A stretch of DNA of 64,000 nucleotides from Streptomyces odontomachi (GTDB lineage Bacteria > Actinomycetota > Actinomycetes > Streptomycetales > Streptomycetaceae), in contig NZ_JAMJWG010000007.1 of NCBI RefSeq assembly GCF_024435355.1, positions 248,001-312,000 of the forward strand. The letters are read 5' to 3'. Positions 1-9,153 of the stretch are shown here, piece after piece. Below the pieces are notes generated by a model, which had not been told where the DNA came from, ran no database searches, and saw nothing but the letters and a program-made list of their open reading frames with translations. The stretch's first letter is position 1; each line of letters starts with the position of its first letter. Position numbers and translations under genes: made by a program.

Positions 1-92
1 GCACGCACCACCGAGTAGGCTCAAGGTTCCCCTCTCCCTTCCCTCTCGCCGAAGCGGCCCTGTCCAGGGCCCCGACCACCACTGGGAGTCCC

Positions 93-1127
93 TTGCTGGA
101 AATGCTCGGGATACCACCGGAGCAGGAGCGGCTCTACGTTGCGCTGATCGCCCGCCCCGGTGCCTCGCTCGCGGAACTCGCCGATTTCGCGGACGTTGCC
201 CTGGCCACCGCCGCGGCACAGCTCGACGAACTGGTGGCGCACGGCCTCGCGCTGGCCGACGGCGTCCAGCCGGGCGGGGCCCTTGAGGACGGCGACACCA
301 CCCGGACGTTCCGCGCGAGTTCGCCGTCCGTGGCGCTGCTGCCGCTGCTGGTGCGCCGGCGCGCCATGCTCGACCGGACCGAGGCTGCCGTCATGGCCCT
401 CGTCGACCACTACCGCAGCCTCTCCTCGCCCGCGGCGGGGAGCGTCGTGGAAGTGGTCCACGGCGTCGTCGGCACCCGGCACCGCTTCACCCAGCTGCTG
501 GGCGGAGCACGCCGCGAGGTCCTGCTGTTCGCCTCCGAGGCGGTGGTCGCCGTCGACCGGGAGTCCGCCGATCCGATGGTCGAGGACGTGCTGCGGCGCG
601 GCGCCGAGCTACGCACGGTGATCTCCCGTCAGCATCTGCAAGGGCAGGGCATGATGGCGGCCGCGCTGGAGTCCGTGCAGGCCGGCGTGCAGGTGCGGGT
701 CGCCGAGGAGATCCCGCTGCGCATGCTCGTGTGCGACCGGTCCAACGCCCTGCTCCCGCTCTCGCTCGCGGGCGACGGCGAGGCGGACTCCCTGGTCATC
801 CACGGCACCGCACTCGTCCAGGCGCTCGCCCTGCTGTTCGAGCAGTACTGGCGGCGAGCCCACCCCGTGTTCCTGGACGACGGGACGTTCGCCGGCCAGC
901 CGGTCCCCTCAGGTCCGACCGCAGAGGACCGGCTGATCCTCTCGCTGCTCTCCCTCGGACTGTCGGACCGCAAGATCGCGGCCCAGCTCACCCTGTCGCT
1001 GCGGACCGTGGAGCGCCGCATCCGGGCCCTGATGGACCGGGCCGACGCCCAGTCCAGATTCCAACTGGGCTGCCATGCGGCGCGGCACGGCTGGCTGCCC
1101 GAGACCGACGGCATGGCGGCAGGGTGA
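93..1127 (+). CDS. LuxR-family transcriptional regulator (TrmB-like N-terminus)
   Basis: Predicted DNA-binding regulator of about 344 aa. The first 60 residues look like a TrmB/winged-helix domain. The middle (about 115-250) resembles the sugar-binding or PLD-like sensory region of TrmB-type regulators. The C-terminal 65 residues form a LuxR-type helix-turn-helix (LSDRKIAAQLTLSLRTVERR). This architecture is common among Streptomyces regulators next to secreted proteins. The start is uncertain: TTG at 93 has GGGAG only four bases upstream, ATG at 102 is an alternative, and the frame is open to the window edge. The secreted S8 protease follows in the same direction after about 145 bp with an inverted repeat at its start, so it is a plausible target. 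That link is inference. Confidence 0.85.
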   Translation: MLEMLGIPPEQERLYVALIARPGASLAELADFADVALATAAAQLDELVAHGLALADGVQPGGALEDGDTTRTFRASSPSVALLPLLVRRRAMLDRTEAAVMALVDHYRSLSSPAAGSVVEVVHGVVGTRHRFTQLLGGARREVLLFASEAVVAVDRESADPMVEDVLRRGAELRTVISRQHLQGQGMMAAALESVQAGVQVRVAEEIPLRMLVCDRSNALLPLSLAGDGEADSLVIHGTALVQALALLFEQYWRRAHPVFLDDGTFAGQPVPSGPTAEDRLILSLLSLGLSDRKIAAQLTLSLRTVERRIRALMDRADAQSRFQLGCHAARHGWLPETDGMAAG

Positions 1128-1222
1128 CGGCACCCGTCCGGTGACGGCCCTCGCTTCGGTGACGGGTTTCCGTCAAGACGGGAGGCCGCCGCGTCCGGAC
1201 GCGCCGGACCGGATGAACGATC

Positions 1223-1276
1223 GCCAAGAATGCCCACAGCCGCCGTTCGCACGAATTTCCGGAGGGCATTCTTGGC
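1223..1276 (+). promoter_or_regulatory. 13-bp inverted repeat spanning the protease start codon
   Basis: GCCAAGAATGCCC (1223-1235) and its exact complement GGGCATTCTTGGC (1264-1276) flank 28 bases. The right arm covers the end of the GGAGGG ribosome-binding site (1261-1266) and the TTG start codon (1272). It could be an operator for the upstream LuxR-type regulator or an RNA hairpin occluding the start. Confidence 0.6.
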
Positions 1277-4200
1277 ATCACGATTCGCACGTCGAAGGGG
1301 GCTGCGGGCCCTCGGCGCGGCCCTGCTGGCCCTGGCGGTGACCCCGCAGGTCGCCGACGCCGCCGGGCAGTCCACCGGTCACCCGGCCACCGTGCGCCCC
1401 GCGTCCGCCACCACGGGCACCCAGGCCGTCACCCTGATCACGGGCGACAGGGTCACGGTCAGGACGCTCGCGGACGGGCGCAGCACCGCCACCGTCAAGC
1501 GACCCGCGCACCTCACCGGCAGCGTGCAGACGCAGGAGATCGGCAAGGACCTGTACGTCTACCCCTCCGAGGCACTGCCCTATCTCGCCGCAGGCGTGCT
1601 CGACCAGCGGCTGTTCGACGTCACCCGGCTGATAGCCGACGGCGACGACGACGCCCACGCGGCCGGGCTGCCGCTGATCGTCCAGTACGGCGGCGACGGT
1701 GCCGTGCCGAAGTCGGCCGACCACCCGGCCGGTCTCGCCACCCGCCGGAGCCTCAGCTCGATCCACGGCGAGGCCGCCACCGCCACCCGCGCCAAGGCGG
1801 CCCGGCTGTGGCGGGACCTCACCCCGGCCGGCTCGCTCGACCGTGCCGAGGCCCGTTCCGCGGCGTTGCACGCGCAGCAGCCGCAATCCCGGAAGCAGGC
1901 CGCTTCCGCCACGCCCGTCTTCGGCGGCGGTGTCGCCCACATCTGGCTGGACGGCAAGGTCAAGGCCACCCTCGCGGACAGCACCGCGCAGATCGGCGCC
2001 CCGGACGTGTGGAACTCCGGTGTCGACGGCAAGGGCGTGGACGTCGCGGTCCTGGACACCGGCATCGACGCCGACCATCCGGACCTCGCCGGGCAGATCG
2101 CCGACGCGCAGAGCTTCGTGCCCGGCGAGGACACCGTCGACCACCACGGACACGGCACCCACACCGCCTCCACCGTCGCCGGCACCGGGGCGGCCTCCGA
2201 CGGCAAGGAGAAGGGCGTCGCCCCGGGCGCGCACCTGCTCGTCGGCAAGGTCCTCAACGACGAGGGCAACGGGGACGATTCCTGGATCATCGCCGGTATG
2301 CAGTGGGCCGCCGAGACCAAGCACGCCAAGGTCATCAGCATGAGCCTGGGCTCCCAGGACGCCAGCGACGGCACCGACCCGATGAGCCAGGCACTCAACG
2401 CCCTGAGCGCGTCCACCGGAGCACTGTTCGTCGTCGCCGCGGGCAACGCCGGTGGCCCCCTGATCGGCTCACCGGGCGCGGCCACCTCCGCGCTGACCGT
2501 GGGCGCGGTCGACTCGGGCGACGGCCTCGCCGACTTCTCCAGCTGGGGTCCGCGGTCCGGCGACGGCGGGCTCAAGCCGGAGCTGACGGCTCCCGGTGTG
2601 GACATCCTGGCCGCCCGCTCCCGGTACGCGGAGGGCTCAGGACCGTACGCGACGATGAGCGGCACCTCGATGGCGACCCCGCACGTCGCCGGCGCCGCCG
2701 CGCTCGTCGCCCAGCAGCACCCGGACCTGACCGGCCAGCAGATCAAGGACGCCCTGGTCAGCACCGCCCACGCGACCCCGGACATCCCGCTGTCCCGGGG
2801 CGGCGCCGGACGCCTGGACACCAGGGCCGCGGTGCTCGGCGACATCCACGCCTCGGCCACCGCCTGGTCCGGTCTCTATCCCTGGCCGCACACCGCTGAC
2901 CAGCCGTCGACGCAGACCATCACCTACACCAACACCGGTGCCGACGACACCACGCTGGACCTGGCCGCCAGGGCCACCACGACCGACGGCACCCCCGTGG
3001 ACGGGAGGATCTTCACCCTCTCCGCGCCCACCGTCACCGTCCCGGCCCACGGCACCGCCTCGGTGACCGTCACCGGCGACCCGGACGCGGCGCCGTACGG
3101 CGTCACCGACGGTCTGGTCGAGGCGACCGGGGCGGACGGATCAGCGGTCGCCGGCACCCTGATCGGCATCGACCGCGAGGAGGAGCGCTACGACCTCACG
3201 CTCAGGGCCACCGACCGTGCCGGTGCCCCGGTCGCGGGGATCGCGGCGCTCTACCGGACCGGAGACACGCAGCCCTCGCAGGTCCAGATCCCGGACGGCG
3301 GCCGGCTCACCCTGCGGCTGCCCAAGGGCGAGTACTCCGTGGTCATGTATGCGGACCTGCCCGGCGCCGGCGGTCCCGACGACCTCGGACTCGGCGTGCT
3401 CTCCGCGCCGCAGATCGACCTTGCGGGCGACCGCACGGTGGACCTCGACGCCCGCCGGGCACACCGTGTCCTGGGAGTGACACCGCAGCGCACCGACGAC
3501 GCGATGACACGGATCGAGTGGAACCGGGTCGCCGACGGCCACAGCTTCGACGAGAACGTCCTGCTCCCGATCGCCTACACCAGCGTGTGGGCGCAGCGCA
3601 CCGCCAAGGTGACCAGCGGCAGCTTCAACTTCGTCGCCCGCTGGCGCAAGATCCACCCCGTGCTCACGGCGACGGCCACCACGAAGCCGTTCACCGGGGA
3701 GGACTCCCTGGAACTGACGCCGCAGGTGGGCGCGACGAGGCTGCCGGCGGGAACCAGCCACCTCGGCGTCGTCTACGCCGGAAAGGGCACCGAGGCCGAC
3801 TACGCAGGGCTGGACGCCAAGGGCAAGGCCGTGGTCGTCACGTACGACCGCACGGCCTCCGTCGACGACCAGCCCGCGGCCGATGCCGCCCAGGCCGAGG
3901 CCGCCGTCGCGGCGGGCGCCAGGCTGCTGCTGGTCGTGGGCGACAGCGCCGGCCGGCTGAGCAACTGGTTCGGCTCCACCGACCTGGTGACCGACACGCC
4001 GATCGAGGTCGCGAGCCTACGGGCGACGGCGGGAGCCGTGCTGATCAAGGCGGCCGAGCACCCCGGCCTCCAGCTGAAGCTCACCTCGACGCCTGCCTCG
4101 CCGTACGTCTACGACCTGGTGGACCGGCACGACGGGGCCATCCCCGCGACCGGACTGACCTACCGCCCCGAGCAGCGTGACCTGGCCAGGTTCGACTCCC

Positions 4201-5117
4201 GCTTCGCAGGCCGGACCGACGCGCCCGGTTACAACGGCCGATACGACATGGAGGACTTCGACAGGTACGGCGCGGGCTTCGACACGATCCAGCAGCTCGG
4301 GACCGCCCGCACCGACTGGGTGACCCCCGGCAGGGGGAAGTTCACCTGGTACGAGCAGTCCGGCATCGTGGACGTGGTCGAGGAGCGCGCGCCCCTCGCC
4401 GACCCGGAGCCGGGCTCCCGCACCGCCGACCAGTGGCTCTCGCCGGTGATCCACCCACGGCTGGGCGACAGCGTGCTGCCCAACCGGCAGGGCGACTACT
4501 TCACCGTCAACGTCCCCGCCTGGGGGGACGGCAACGCGCGCCACACCGGCTACGACTTCGGCGACTGGCTGGAGACCCCGGACCAGCTGCACCAGACGGT
4601 GGCCCTCTACCAGGGGGACACCCTGATCGCGTCCACCGACCACCAGCAGTTGAACACCTTCGACCCGGCCAACCCTGCCGCCCTGCCGTACCGGCTGGTC
4701 ACCCGGACCAGCCAGCACACGGTGTTCCCGACCTCGACGCAGACCAGCACCGAGTGGGGCTTCACCTCCGGCTCGGCCGGCTCCGGCACCGCGGACCTCC
4801 CCCTGATCCAGCTCGACTACGGCGTGGCCACCGACCTGACCGGTGCCGCCGCACGGCGCACCACGCTCACCCTGAACGCCTCGCACATGCCCGGCGTCAC
4901 CGGTGCGGGGACGGTCGACGGGGCGACGCTGGCGGTGTCGTACGACGACGGCTCGCACTGGACCGGTGCCACCCTGCACCGAACGGCAGACGGCGCCTGG
5001 ACCGCGCAGGTCCGGGCCCCGAAGTCGGCCCACCACGTGTCGCTGCGCGCCACCGCGAAGGACAGCGCCGGCAACACGGTCGACCAGACCGTACTGCGCG
5101 CCTACGGCGTGCGGTAG
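1272..5117 (+). CDS. secreted S8 (subtilisin-like) serine protease, multidomain
   Basis: Large exported serine protease, 1281 aa from the TTG start. I chose TTG 1272 because GGAGGG lies six bases before it and it gives a standard signal peptide (MASRFARRRGLRALG, then a hydrophobic core, cleavage near ADA-AG). ATG 1230 would add 14 residues with no good ribosome-binding site. The catalytic triad is intact: Asp about 262 (VLDTGID), His about 294 (GHGTHT), Ser about 466 (GTSMATPHVAG). Residues about 25-200 look like a propeptide region. After the protease domain come a CARDB/Ig-like segment and a PA-like insertion (about 850-930), then a long C-terminal extension of unknown role. An extracellular peptidase of this size is typical of Streptomyces nutrient scavenging; the substrate is unknown. 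Confidence 0.93.
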   Translation: MASRFARRRGLRALGAALLALAVTPQVADAAGQSTGHPATVRPASATTGTQAVTLITGDRVTVRTLADGRSTATVKRPAHLTGSVQTQEIGKDLYVYPSEALPYLAAGVLDQRLFDVTRLIADGDDDAHAAGLPLIVQYGGDGAVPKSADHPAGLATRRSLSSIHGEAATATRAKAARLWRDLTPAGSLDRAEARSAALHAQQPQSRKQAASATPVFGGGVAHIWLDGKVKATLADSTAQIGAPDVWNSGVDGKGVDVAVLDTGIDADHPDLAGQIADAQSFVPGEDTVDHHGHGTHTASTVAGTGAASDGKEKGVAPGAHLLVGKVLNDEGNGDDSWIIAGMQWAAETKHAKVISMSLGSQDASDGTDPMSQALNALSASTGALFVVAAGNAGGPLIGSPGAATSALTVGAVDSGDGLADFSSWGPRSGDGGLKPELTAPGVDILAARSRYAEGSGPYATMSGTSMATPHVAGAAALVAQQHPDLTGQQIKDALVSTAHATPDIPLSRGGAGRLDTRAAVLGDIHASATAWSGLYPWPHTADQPSTQTITYTNTGADDTTLDLAARATTTDGTPVDGRIFTLSAPTVTVPAHGTASVTVTGDPDAAPYGVTDGLVEATGADGSAVAGTLIGIDREEERYDLTLRATDRAGAPVAGIAALYRTGDTQPSQVQIPDGGRLTLRLPKGEYSVVMYADLPGAGGPDDLGLGVLSAPQIDLAGDRTVDLDARRAHRVLGVTPQRTDDAMTRIEWNRVADGHSFDENVLLPIAYTSVWAQRTAKVTSGSFNFVARWRKIHPVLTATATTKPFTGEDSLELTPQVGATRLPAGTSHLGVVYAGKGTEADYAGLDAKGKAVVVTYDRTASVDDQPAADAAQAEAAVAAGARLLLVVGDSAGRLSNWFGSTDLVTDTPIEVASLRATAGAVLIKAAEHPGLQLKLTSTPASPYVYDLVDRHDGAIPATGLTYRPEQRDLARFDSRFAGRTDAPGYNGRYDMEDFDRYGAGFDTIQQLGTARTDWVTPGRGKFTWYEQSGIVDVVEERAPLADPEPGSRTADQWLSPVIHPRLGDSVLPNRQGDYFTVNVPAWGDGNARHTGYDFGDWLETPDQLHQTVALYQGDTLIASTDHQQLNTFDPANPAALPYRLVTRTSQHTVFPTSTQTSTEWGFTSGSAGSGTADLPLIQLDYGVATDLTGAAARRTTLTLNASHMPGVTGAGTVDGATLAVSYDDGSHWTGATLHRTADGAWTAQVRAPKSAHHVSLRATAKDSAGNTVDQTVLRAYGVR

Positions 5118-5151
5118 CGCCGGCGTGTGGCGAGTGAAACAGCCCTGAACA

Positions 5152-5188
5152 CACGGGAGCCGCGTCCCACCTGGCCACGGCTCCCGTG
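5152..5188 (+). terminator. hairpin terminator after the S8 protease
   Basis: An 11-bp perfect stem (CACGGGAGCCG at 5152-5162 with CGGCTCCCGTG at 5178-5188) and 15-base loop lie 35 bp after the protease stop codon. No clear T-run follows, as is usual in Streptomyces. Confidence 0.7.
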
Positions 5189-5341
5189 CCATGGTCCGCA
5201 CCGGCATCCCGAGCGGATCACTCGTCGACATCCCGACGGCAGGTGGACGCCGGAGCTGCTGATGGGTGCGTTGACCAACCCCTTCAGCGCCATCGAGATC
5301 CACCCCCCGCTCGCCTTCCGCACGAGCCGCTGCCCCACGGC

Positions 5342-5377
5342 GAAGGCTGCCTCCCCCGGGCGGGGGCGACAGCCTTC
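5342..5377 (-). terminator. hairpin terminator downstream of glnA
   Basis: GAAGGCTG (5342-5349) pairs with CAGCCTTC (5370-5377), with an additional CCCCCGGGCGGGGG inner stem. It lies about 20 bp beyond the glnA stop codon. Confidence 0.7.
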
Positions 5378-5398
5378 ACATGGATTGGATCAAACGGC

Positions 5399-6808
5399 TC
5401 ACACGTCGAAGTACAGCTCGAACTCGTGCGGGTGCGGACGCAGCTGGAGCGGGGCGATCTCGTTGGCGCGCTTGTAGTCGATCCAGGTCTCGATCAGGTC
5501 CGACGTGAAGACGCCGCCCTGGAGCAGGAACTCGTGGTCGGCCTCGAGGGAGTTGAGGACGGCCGGGAGCGAGGTCGGGACCTGCGGGACGTTCGCGTGC
5601 TCCTCGGGGGCCAGCTCGTAGAGGTCCTTGTCGATGGGCTCGGCCGGCTCGATCTTGTTCTTGACGCCGTCCAGGCCGGCCAGCAGCAGGGCCGAGAACG
5701 CCAGGTACGGGTTGCCGGAGGAGTCCGGGGCGCGGAACTCGACGCGCTTGGCCTTCGGGTTCGAACCCGTGATCGGGATACGCATCGCTGCGGAGCGGTT
5801 GCGCTGCGAGTAGACCAGGTTGACCGGGGCCTCGAAGCCCGGGACCAGCCGGTGGTAGGAGTTCACCGTCGGGTTGGTGAAGGCCAGCAGCGACGGGGCG
5901 TGCTTGAGGATGCCGCCGATGTAGTAGCGGGCGGTGTCCGACAGGCCCGCGTAGCCCTGCTCGTCGTAGAAGAGCGGGGCGCCGCCCTGCCACAGCGACT
6001 GGTGGACGTGCATGCCCGAGCCGTTGTCACCGAAGATCGGCTTCGGCATGAAGGTGGCGGTCTTGCCACGGCGCCAGGCGACGTTCTTCACGATGTACTT
6101 GAAGAGCTGGAGGTCGTCGGCGGCGGCGAGCAGCGTGTTGAACTTGTAGTTGATCTCGGCCTGGCCGGCGGTGCCGACCTCGTGGTGCTGGCGCTCGACC
6201 TGGAGGCCGGCCTTGTTCAGCTCCAGGGAGATCTCGGCGCGCAGGTCGGCGAAGTGGTCGACCGGCGGGACCGGGAAGTAGCCGCCCTTGTAGCGGACCT
6301 TGTACCCGCGGTTGTCCTCCAGGGCGCCGGTGTTCCAGGCGCCTGCCTCGGAGTCGATGTGGTAGAAGGACTCGTTCGCACTGGTGGCGAAGCGGACGCT
6401 GTCGAAGACGTAGAACTCGGCCTCGGGACCGAAGTAGGCCGTGTCGGCGATTCCGGTGGAGGCGAGGTAGGTCTCGGCCTTCTTGGCCACGTTCCGCGGG
6501 TCACGGCTGTACTGCTCGCCGGTGATCGGGTCGTGGATGAAGAAGTTGATGTTCAGCGTCTTGTCGGCACGGAAGGGGTCGACCCGGGCGGTCGACAGGT
6601 CCGCGCGCAGCGCCATGTCGGACTCGTGAATGGCCTGGAAACCGCGGATCGACGAGCCGTCGAACGCGAGTTCCCCCGCCGGGTCGAACGCCTCAGCCGG
6701 CACCGTGAAGTGCTGCATCACACCCGGCAGATCGCAGAAGCGGATGTCGACGAACTTGACCTCCTCATCCGCGATGAACTTGTTGGCCTCGTCGGCGTTC
6801 TGGAACAT
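5399..6808 (-). CDS. glnA: glutamine synthetase type I
   Basis: Catalyses ATP-dependent formation of glutamine from glutamate and ammonia, the main route of nitrogen assimilation. The 469-residue length is that of the dodecameric GSI family. Recognisable motifs are GSGMHVHQSLW in the active site, the ATP/glutamate-binding NRSAAMRIP, and an adenylylation loop around Tyr in DKDLYELAPEE, which suggests control by adenylyltransferase. Start ATG at 6808 is set by a strong AGGAGGAGC ribosome-binding site; a longer reading frame upstream has no support. The upstream region carries a GlnR operator, so transcription is probably induced by nitrogen limitation. Confidence 0.98.
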   Translation of the reverse strand: MFQNADEANKFIADEEVKFVDIRFCDLPGVMQHFTVPAEAFDPAGELAFDGSSIRGFQAIHESDMALRADLSTARVDPFRADKTLNINFFIHDPITGEQYSRDPRNVAKKAETYLASTGIADTAYFGPEAEFYVFDSVRFATSANESFYHIDSEAGAWNTGALEDNRGYKVRYKGGYFPVPPVDHFADLRAEISLELNKAGLQVERQHHEVGTAGQAEINYKFNTLLAAADDLQLFKYIVKNVAWRRGKTATFMPKPIFGDNGSGMHVHQSLWQGGAPLFYDEQGYAGLSDTARYYIGGILKHAPSLLAFTNPTVNSYHRLVPGFEAPVNLVYSQRNRSAAMRIPITGSNPKAKRVEFRAPDSSGNPYLAFSALLLAGLDGVKNKIEPAEPIDKDLYELAPEEHANVPQVPTSLPAVLNSLEADHEFLLQGGVFTSDLIETWIDYKRANEIAPLQLRPHPHEFELYFDV

Positions 6809-6861
6809 CCAGCTCCTCCTATCCCGGCCCGACACCCGGGTCGGGGGCTTGTGGCTTCGTC

Positions 6862-6906
6862 CGTGCTGCCAGTGCGGTGACGCACGCCCTCGTGCTGCCA
6901 GTGCGG
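6862..6906. repeat. 16-bp direct repeat in the glnA leader
   Basis: CGTGCTGCCAGTGCGG occurs at 6862-6877 and 6891-6906 (period 29 bp), between the GlnR operator and the glnA start, so probably within the 5' untranslated leader. Confidence 0.7.
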
Positions 6907-6942
6907 ATGGCACCCGTTGGGACCCGACCATAAGGACAGGGC

Positions 6943-6980
6943 ATTTCTCAAGCGTGACCCATTTGTTTCGTCGAAGTTAA
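6943..6980 (-). promoter_or_regulatory. GlnR operator upstream of glnA
   Basis: On the minus strand the order is TTAAC-n6-GAAAC-n6-GTCAC-n6-GAAAT, matching the known double GlnR box (gTnAc-n6-GaAAc, twice). It lies about 135 bp before the glnA start. A TATGGT sequence at 6932-6927 is a possible -10 element just downstream. Confidence 0.88.
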
Positions 6981-7063
6981 CCGACCTGGGGGCGCTCCCG
7001 CGTTTCCGGCGTCGCCCGGGCCCTGGGGTCCAAGGGTAGTCACGGCCGCAGTACCGTGGACGG

Positions 7064-7531
7064 GTGGACAATAGGCAAGCAATGGGATCGTGGCTCTCGG
7101 GACCACGTTCGGCCGCCGAGGACATGGGCGTCGAGTTCGGTTACCGGGGGAAGCGGCTGGGGCTGCCGGAGGATGGCCCGGGCTCCATCGCACCGTTCGG
7201 ACGCCGCTTCGGTGCGCTCGTGGTCGACTGGGTGGTGTGCATGGTGATCGCATACGGCCTGTTCGCGCACGGTGACCGCCAGGCGGTGGGGAACTGGACG
7301 CTCGGCATCTTCTTCGTCCTGAGCCTGCTCACCGTGGGCACGGTCGGCAGCACGCCCGGGAAGCGGATCTTCAGGCTACGGGTTCTCGGCGAGAACGGCA
7401 CCCGTCTCGGCTTCGCCCGGGTGGTCCTGCGCAGCGTGCTCCTGTGCCTCGCCGTGCCCGCCCTCATCTGGGACCGCGACTCCCGCGGCCTGCACGACAA
7501 GCTCTCCCGGGCGGTCGAGGTTCGTTCCTGA
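7064..7531 (+). CDS. RDD family membrane protein
   Basis: 155-residue protein with an RDD domain. The Arg in FGRRFGALVVDWVVCMVIAY opens the first membrane segment, followed by a second hydrophobic segment (TLGIFFVLSLLTVG) and the amphipathic PGKRIFRLRV stretch typical of the family. The third segment (VVLRSVLLCLAVPALIW) ends in DRDSRGLHDKLSRAVEV, another family hallmark. GTG start. The function of RDD proteins is not settled; some are ion transporters. It stands next to glnA and is convergent with the DUF4191 gene. The last codons are duplicated in tandem downstream. Confidence 0.88.
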   Translation: MDNRQAMGSWLSGPRSAAEDMGVEFGYRGKRLGLPEDGPGSIAPFGRRFGALVVDWVVCMVIAYGLFAHGDRQAVGNWTLGIFFVLSLLTVGTVGSTPGKRIFRLRVLGENGTRLGFARVVLRSVLLCLAVPALIWDRDSRGLHDKLSRAVEVRS

Positions 7532-7557
7532 GGCCGTCGAGGTTCGTTCCCGAGGCC
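7514..7557. repeat. 22-bp tandem duplication at the RDD gene end
   Basis: Two adjacent 22-bp copies (7514-7535, 7536-7557) differ at one base. The first copy contains the RDD stop codon TGA (7529-7531); in the second the same position reads CGA. Confidence 0.85.
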
Positions 7558-7649
7558 GTTGCGGTGGGCCCGGCGGGGGCCAATCGAAGTCCCCTCGCGG
7601 GCCGGGGGAGCGGCCGGCGGCCAAGCAAGAGAAGGCGCGCCAAGAGAAG

Positions 7650-7682
7650 GGGCGCCCGGAACCATGCAGGTTCCCGGCGCCC
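7650..7682. terminator. terminator between RDD and DUF4191 genes
   Basis: A 14-bp stem with one mismatch (7650-7663 with 7669-7682) and five-base loop lies between two converging genes, so it may serve both. Confidence 0.72.
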
Positions 7683-7736
7683 ATCAGTCGGTCACGAAAG
7701 GCCGGCACGCTCGTCTTCGGCGCCGCCGGCGTCACC

Positions 7737-8432
7737 TCACCGCAGCCGCCCTCCGCGCGGCATCCGCATCCCCTTGGGCATCGGCCCCTTCGGCAGCGGC
7801 ATGTTGCTCATCAGGTCCCCGAGCGCCCGCAGCCGGTCGTTGGTCGCGGTGACCTGCGGGCCGGTGAGGGTACGCGGGTACTTCAGCAGGGTGGTGCGCA
7901 GCTTCTTCAGCGGGACCTGACCGTCGCCGTCGCCCACGATGACGTCGTGCACCGGGACATCGGCCACGATGCGGTTCATCTTCTTCTTCTCGGCCGCCAG
8001 CAGGGACTTCACCCGGTTCGGGTTGCCCTCGGCGACCAGTACGATGCCTGCCTTGCCGACGGTGCGGTGCACCACGTCCTGACTGCGGTTCATCGCCACT
8101 GCGGGCGTGGTGCTCCAGCCGCGCATGTTGTCGAGCACCGCTGCCGCCGCTCCGGGCTGGCCCTCCATCTGCCCGAACGCGGCGCGCTCGGCACGGCGGC
8201 CGAACACCCACGCGGTCGCGAGCAGACCGAAGAGGAAACCGGCGATACCGAGGTACACCGGGTGACCGATCAGGAAACCGACCGCGAGGAAGACGCCGAA
8301 GGTGACGATTCCGACGGCCGCCAGCACCAACCCGATCTTCGGATCGGCCTTGCTGGTCATTGAATACGTCAGGGCGATCTGCTTGAGCCGCCCGGGGTTC
8401 GCAGCTTCCGCTGCGGGTTCCTTCCTCGCCAT
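7737..8432 (-). CDS. DUF4191 domain membrane protein
   Basis: 231-residue membrane protein of the actinobacterial DUF4191 family, role unknown. It starts MARKEPAAEAANPGRLKQ; two adjacent hydrophobic segments (about residues 40-85) form a hairpin in the membrane, and the rest is a soluble domain with a basic, Gly/Met/Pro-rich tail. I placed the start at ATG 8432 rather than seven codons upstream because the family begins at MARK and the upstream residues do not fit. In Streptomyces this gene stands between glnA and lipA, as here. No promoter motif is evident. Confidence 0.88.
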   Translation of the reverse strand: MARKEPAAEAANPGRLKQIALTYSMTSKADPKIGLVLAAVGIVTFGVFLAVGFLIGHPVYLGIAGFLFGLLATAWVFGRRAERAAFGQMEGQPGAAAAVLDNMRGWSTTPAVAMNRSQDVVHRTVGKAGIVLVAEGNPNRVKSLLAAEKKKMNRIVADVPVHDVIVGDGDGQVPLKKLRTTLLKYPRTLTGPQVTATNDRLRALGDLMSNMPLPKGPMPKGMRMPRGGRLR

Positions 8433-8563
8433 GCTGTGAAGTCTACGTGGCACCCGGAGCCGCCACGACGGGCGGTACGGGAAAGCGCAACGGGCGAGGT
8501 GGCCGGGGTCGCGGGGCCGGACACCCGGCAGCGGACCGGACCCGGAGAAGGGCCGCCGGCCGG

Positions 8564-8836
8564 CTACGACGTACGGGCGGTGACCCCGGCGGCGCCGGTG
8601 GCCCGAGGGCCGGTCCCGCCGGCCGTACCGAGGCCGTCGAGCGCGTCGCCGGCGCCGAGCCGGTCGAGCATGCGCTGCACCTCGATCCGGTCCTCGGCGC
8701 GGCGGCGGTCCTCGAGTACGCAGGTCCAGGCGTTGCGGCGGGCGGTGCGCTGGCCGCCGTTCAACAGCAGCGCCTCGACAGCGCGCAGTGCGGCGGTGAC
8801 GGACGGACGGGAGCTGCGGACGGGCGCTGCCTGCAT
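8564..8836 (-). CDS. small conserved hypothetical protein
   Basis: 90-residue protein starting MQAAPVRSSRPSVTAAL. The first two thirds are predicted helical and charged (VLEDRRRAEDRIEVQRMLDRL); the tail is Gly/Ala-rich. AGGGGGACC about nine bases before ATG 8836 supports this start over the longer frame. I do not recognise a domain. It lies in the lipA-DUF4191 interval, where Streptomyces genomes I know of carry a small gene. No function is claimed. Confidence 0.62.
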   Translation of the reverse strand: MQAAPVRSSRPSVTAALRAVEALLLNGGQRTARRNAWTCVLEDRRRAEDRIEVQRMLDRLGAGDALDGLGTAGGTGPRATGAAGVTARTS

Positions 8837-9153
8837 GGCGAGGGTCCCCCTGGGAGCGCGAAGAGCGGTTTTTGCGGTGGACGAAACGGTGGCGCGTACC
8901 GGTGGCGGTACCGGAGGTACGCGGTGTACGTCCACCGTTACGGTTCGGTGTTACCAGGGCGTGACCGGCCGGTCAAACGGTCATGAAGGCCGGGCGGGCG
9001 AGGTGAAACCGCCGGTGACGCGCCACGCCGGGCCGCTACCTGCGGCGACCGGGCGAAGGCGCCGCGCCACCGCCCGTACCCGACGGTAATGGCTTGTGCG
9101 CAGTTTCACATTTACCGGGCCGCCGAACGGGCGAACCGCGTCCGTCCGGGACG

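Noticed and set aside
1230..1271. ATG 1230 as start of the S8 protease
   Set aside because: No ribosome-binding site, and it places 14 polar residues before the signal peptide; TTG 1272 has GGAGGG at proper spacing.
5186..6880. 564-residue plus-strand frame opposite glnA
   Set aside because: Shadow of glnA, which is unambiguous.
8993..9153. Additional small gene between lipA and the small hypothetical gene
   Set aside because: The frames there are short, Arg-rich and without ribosome-binding sites.
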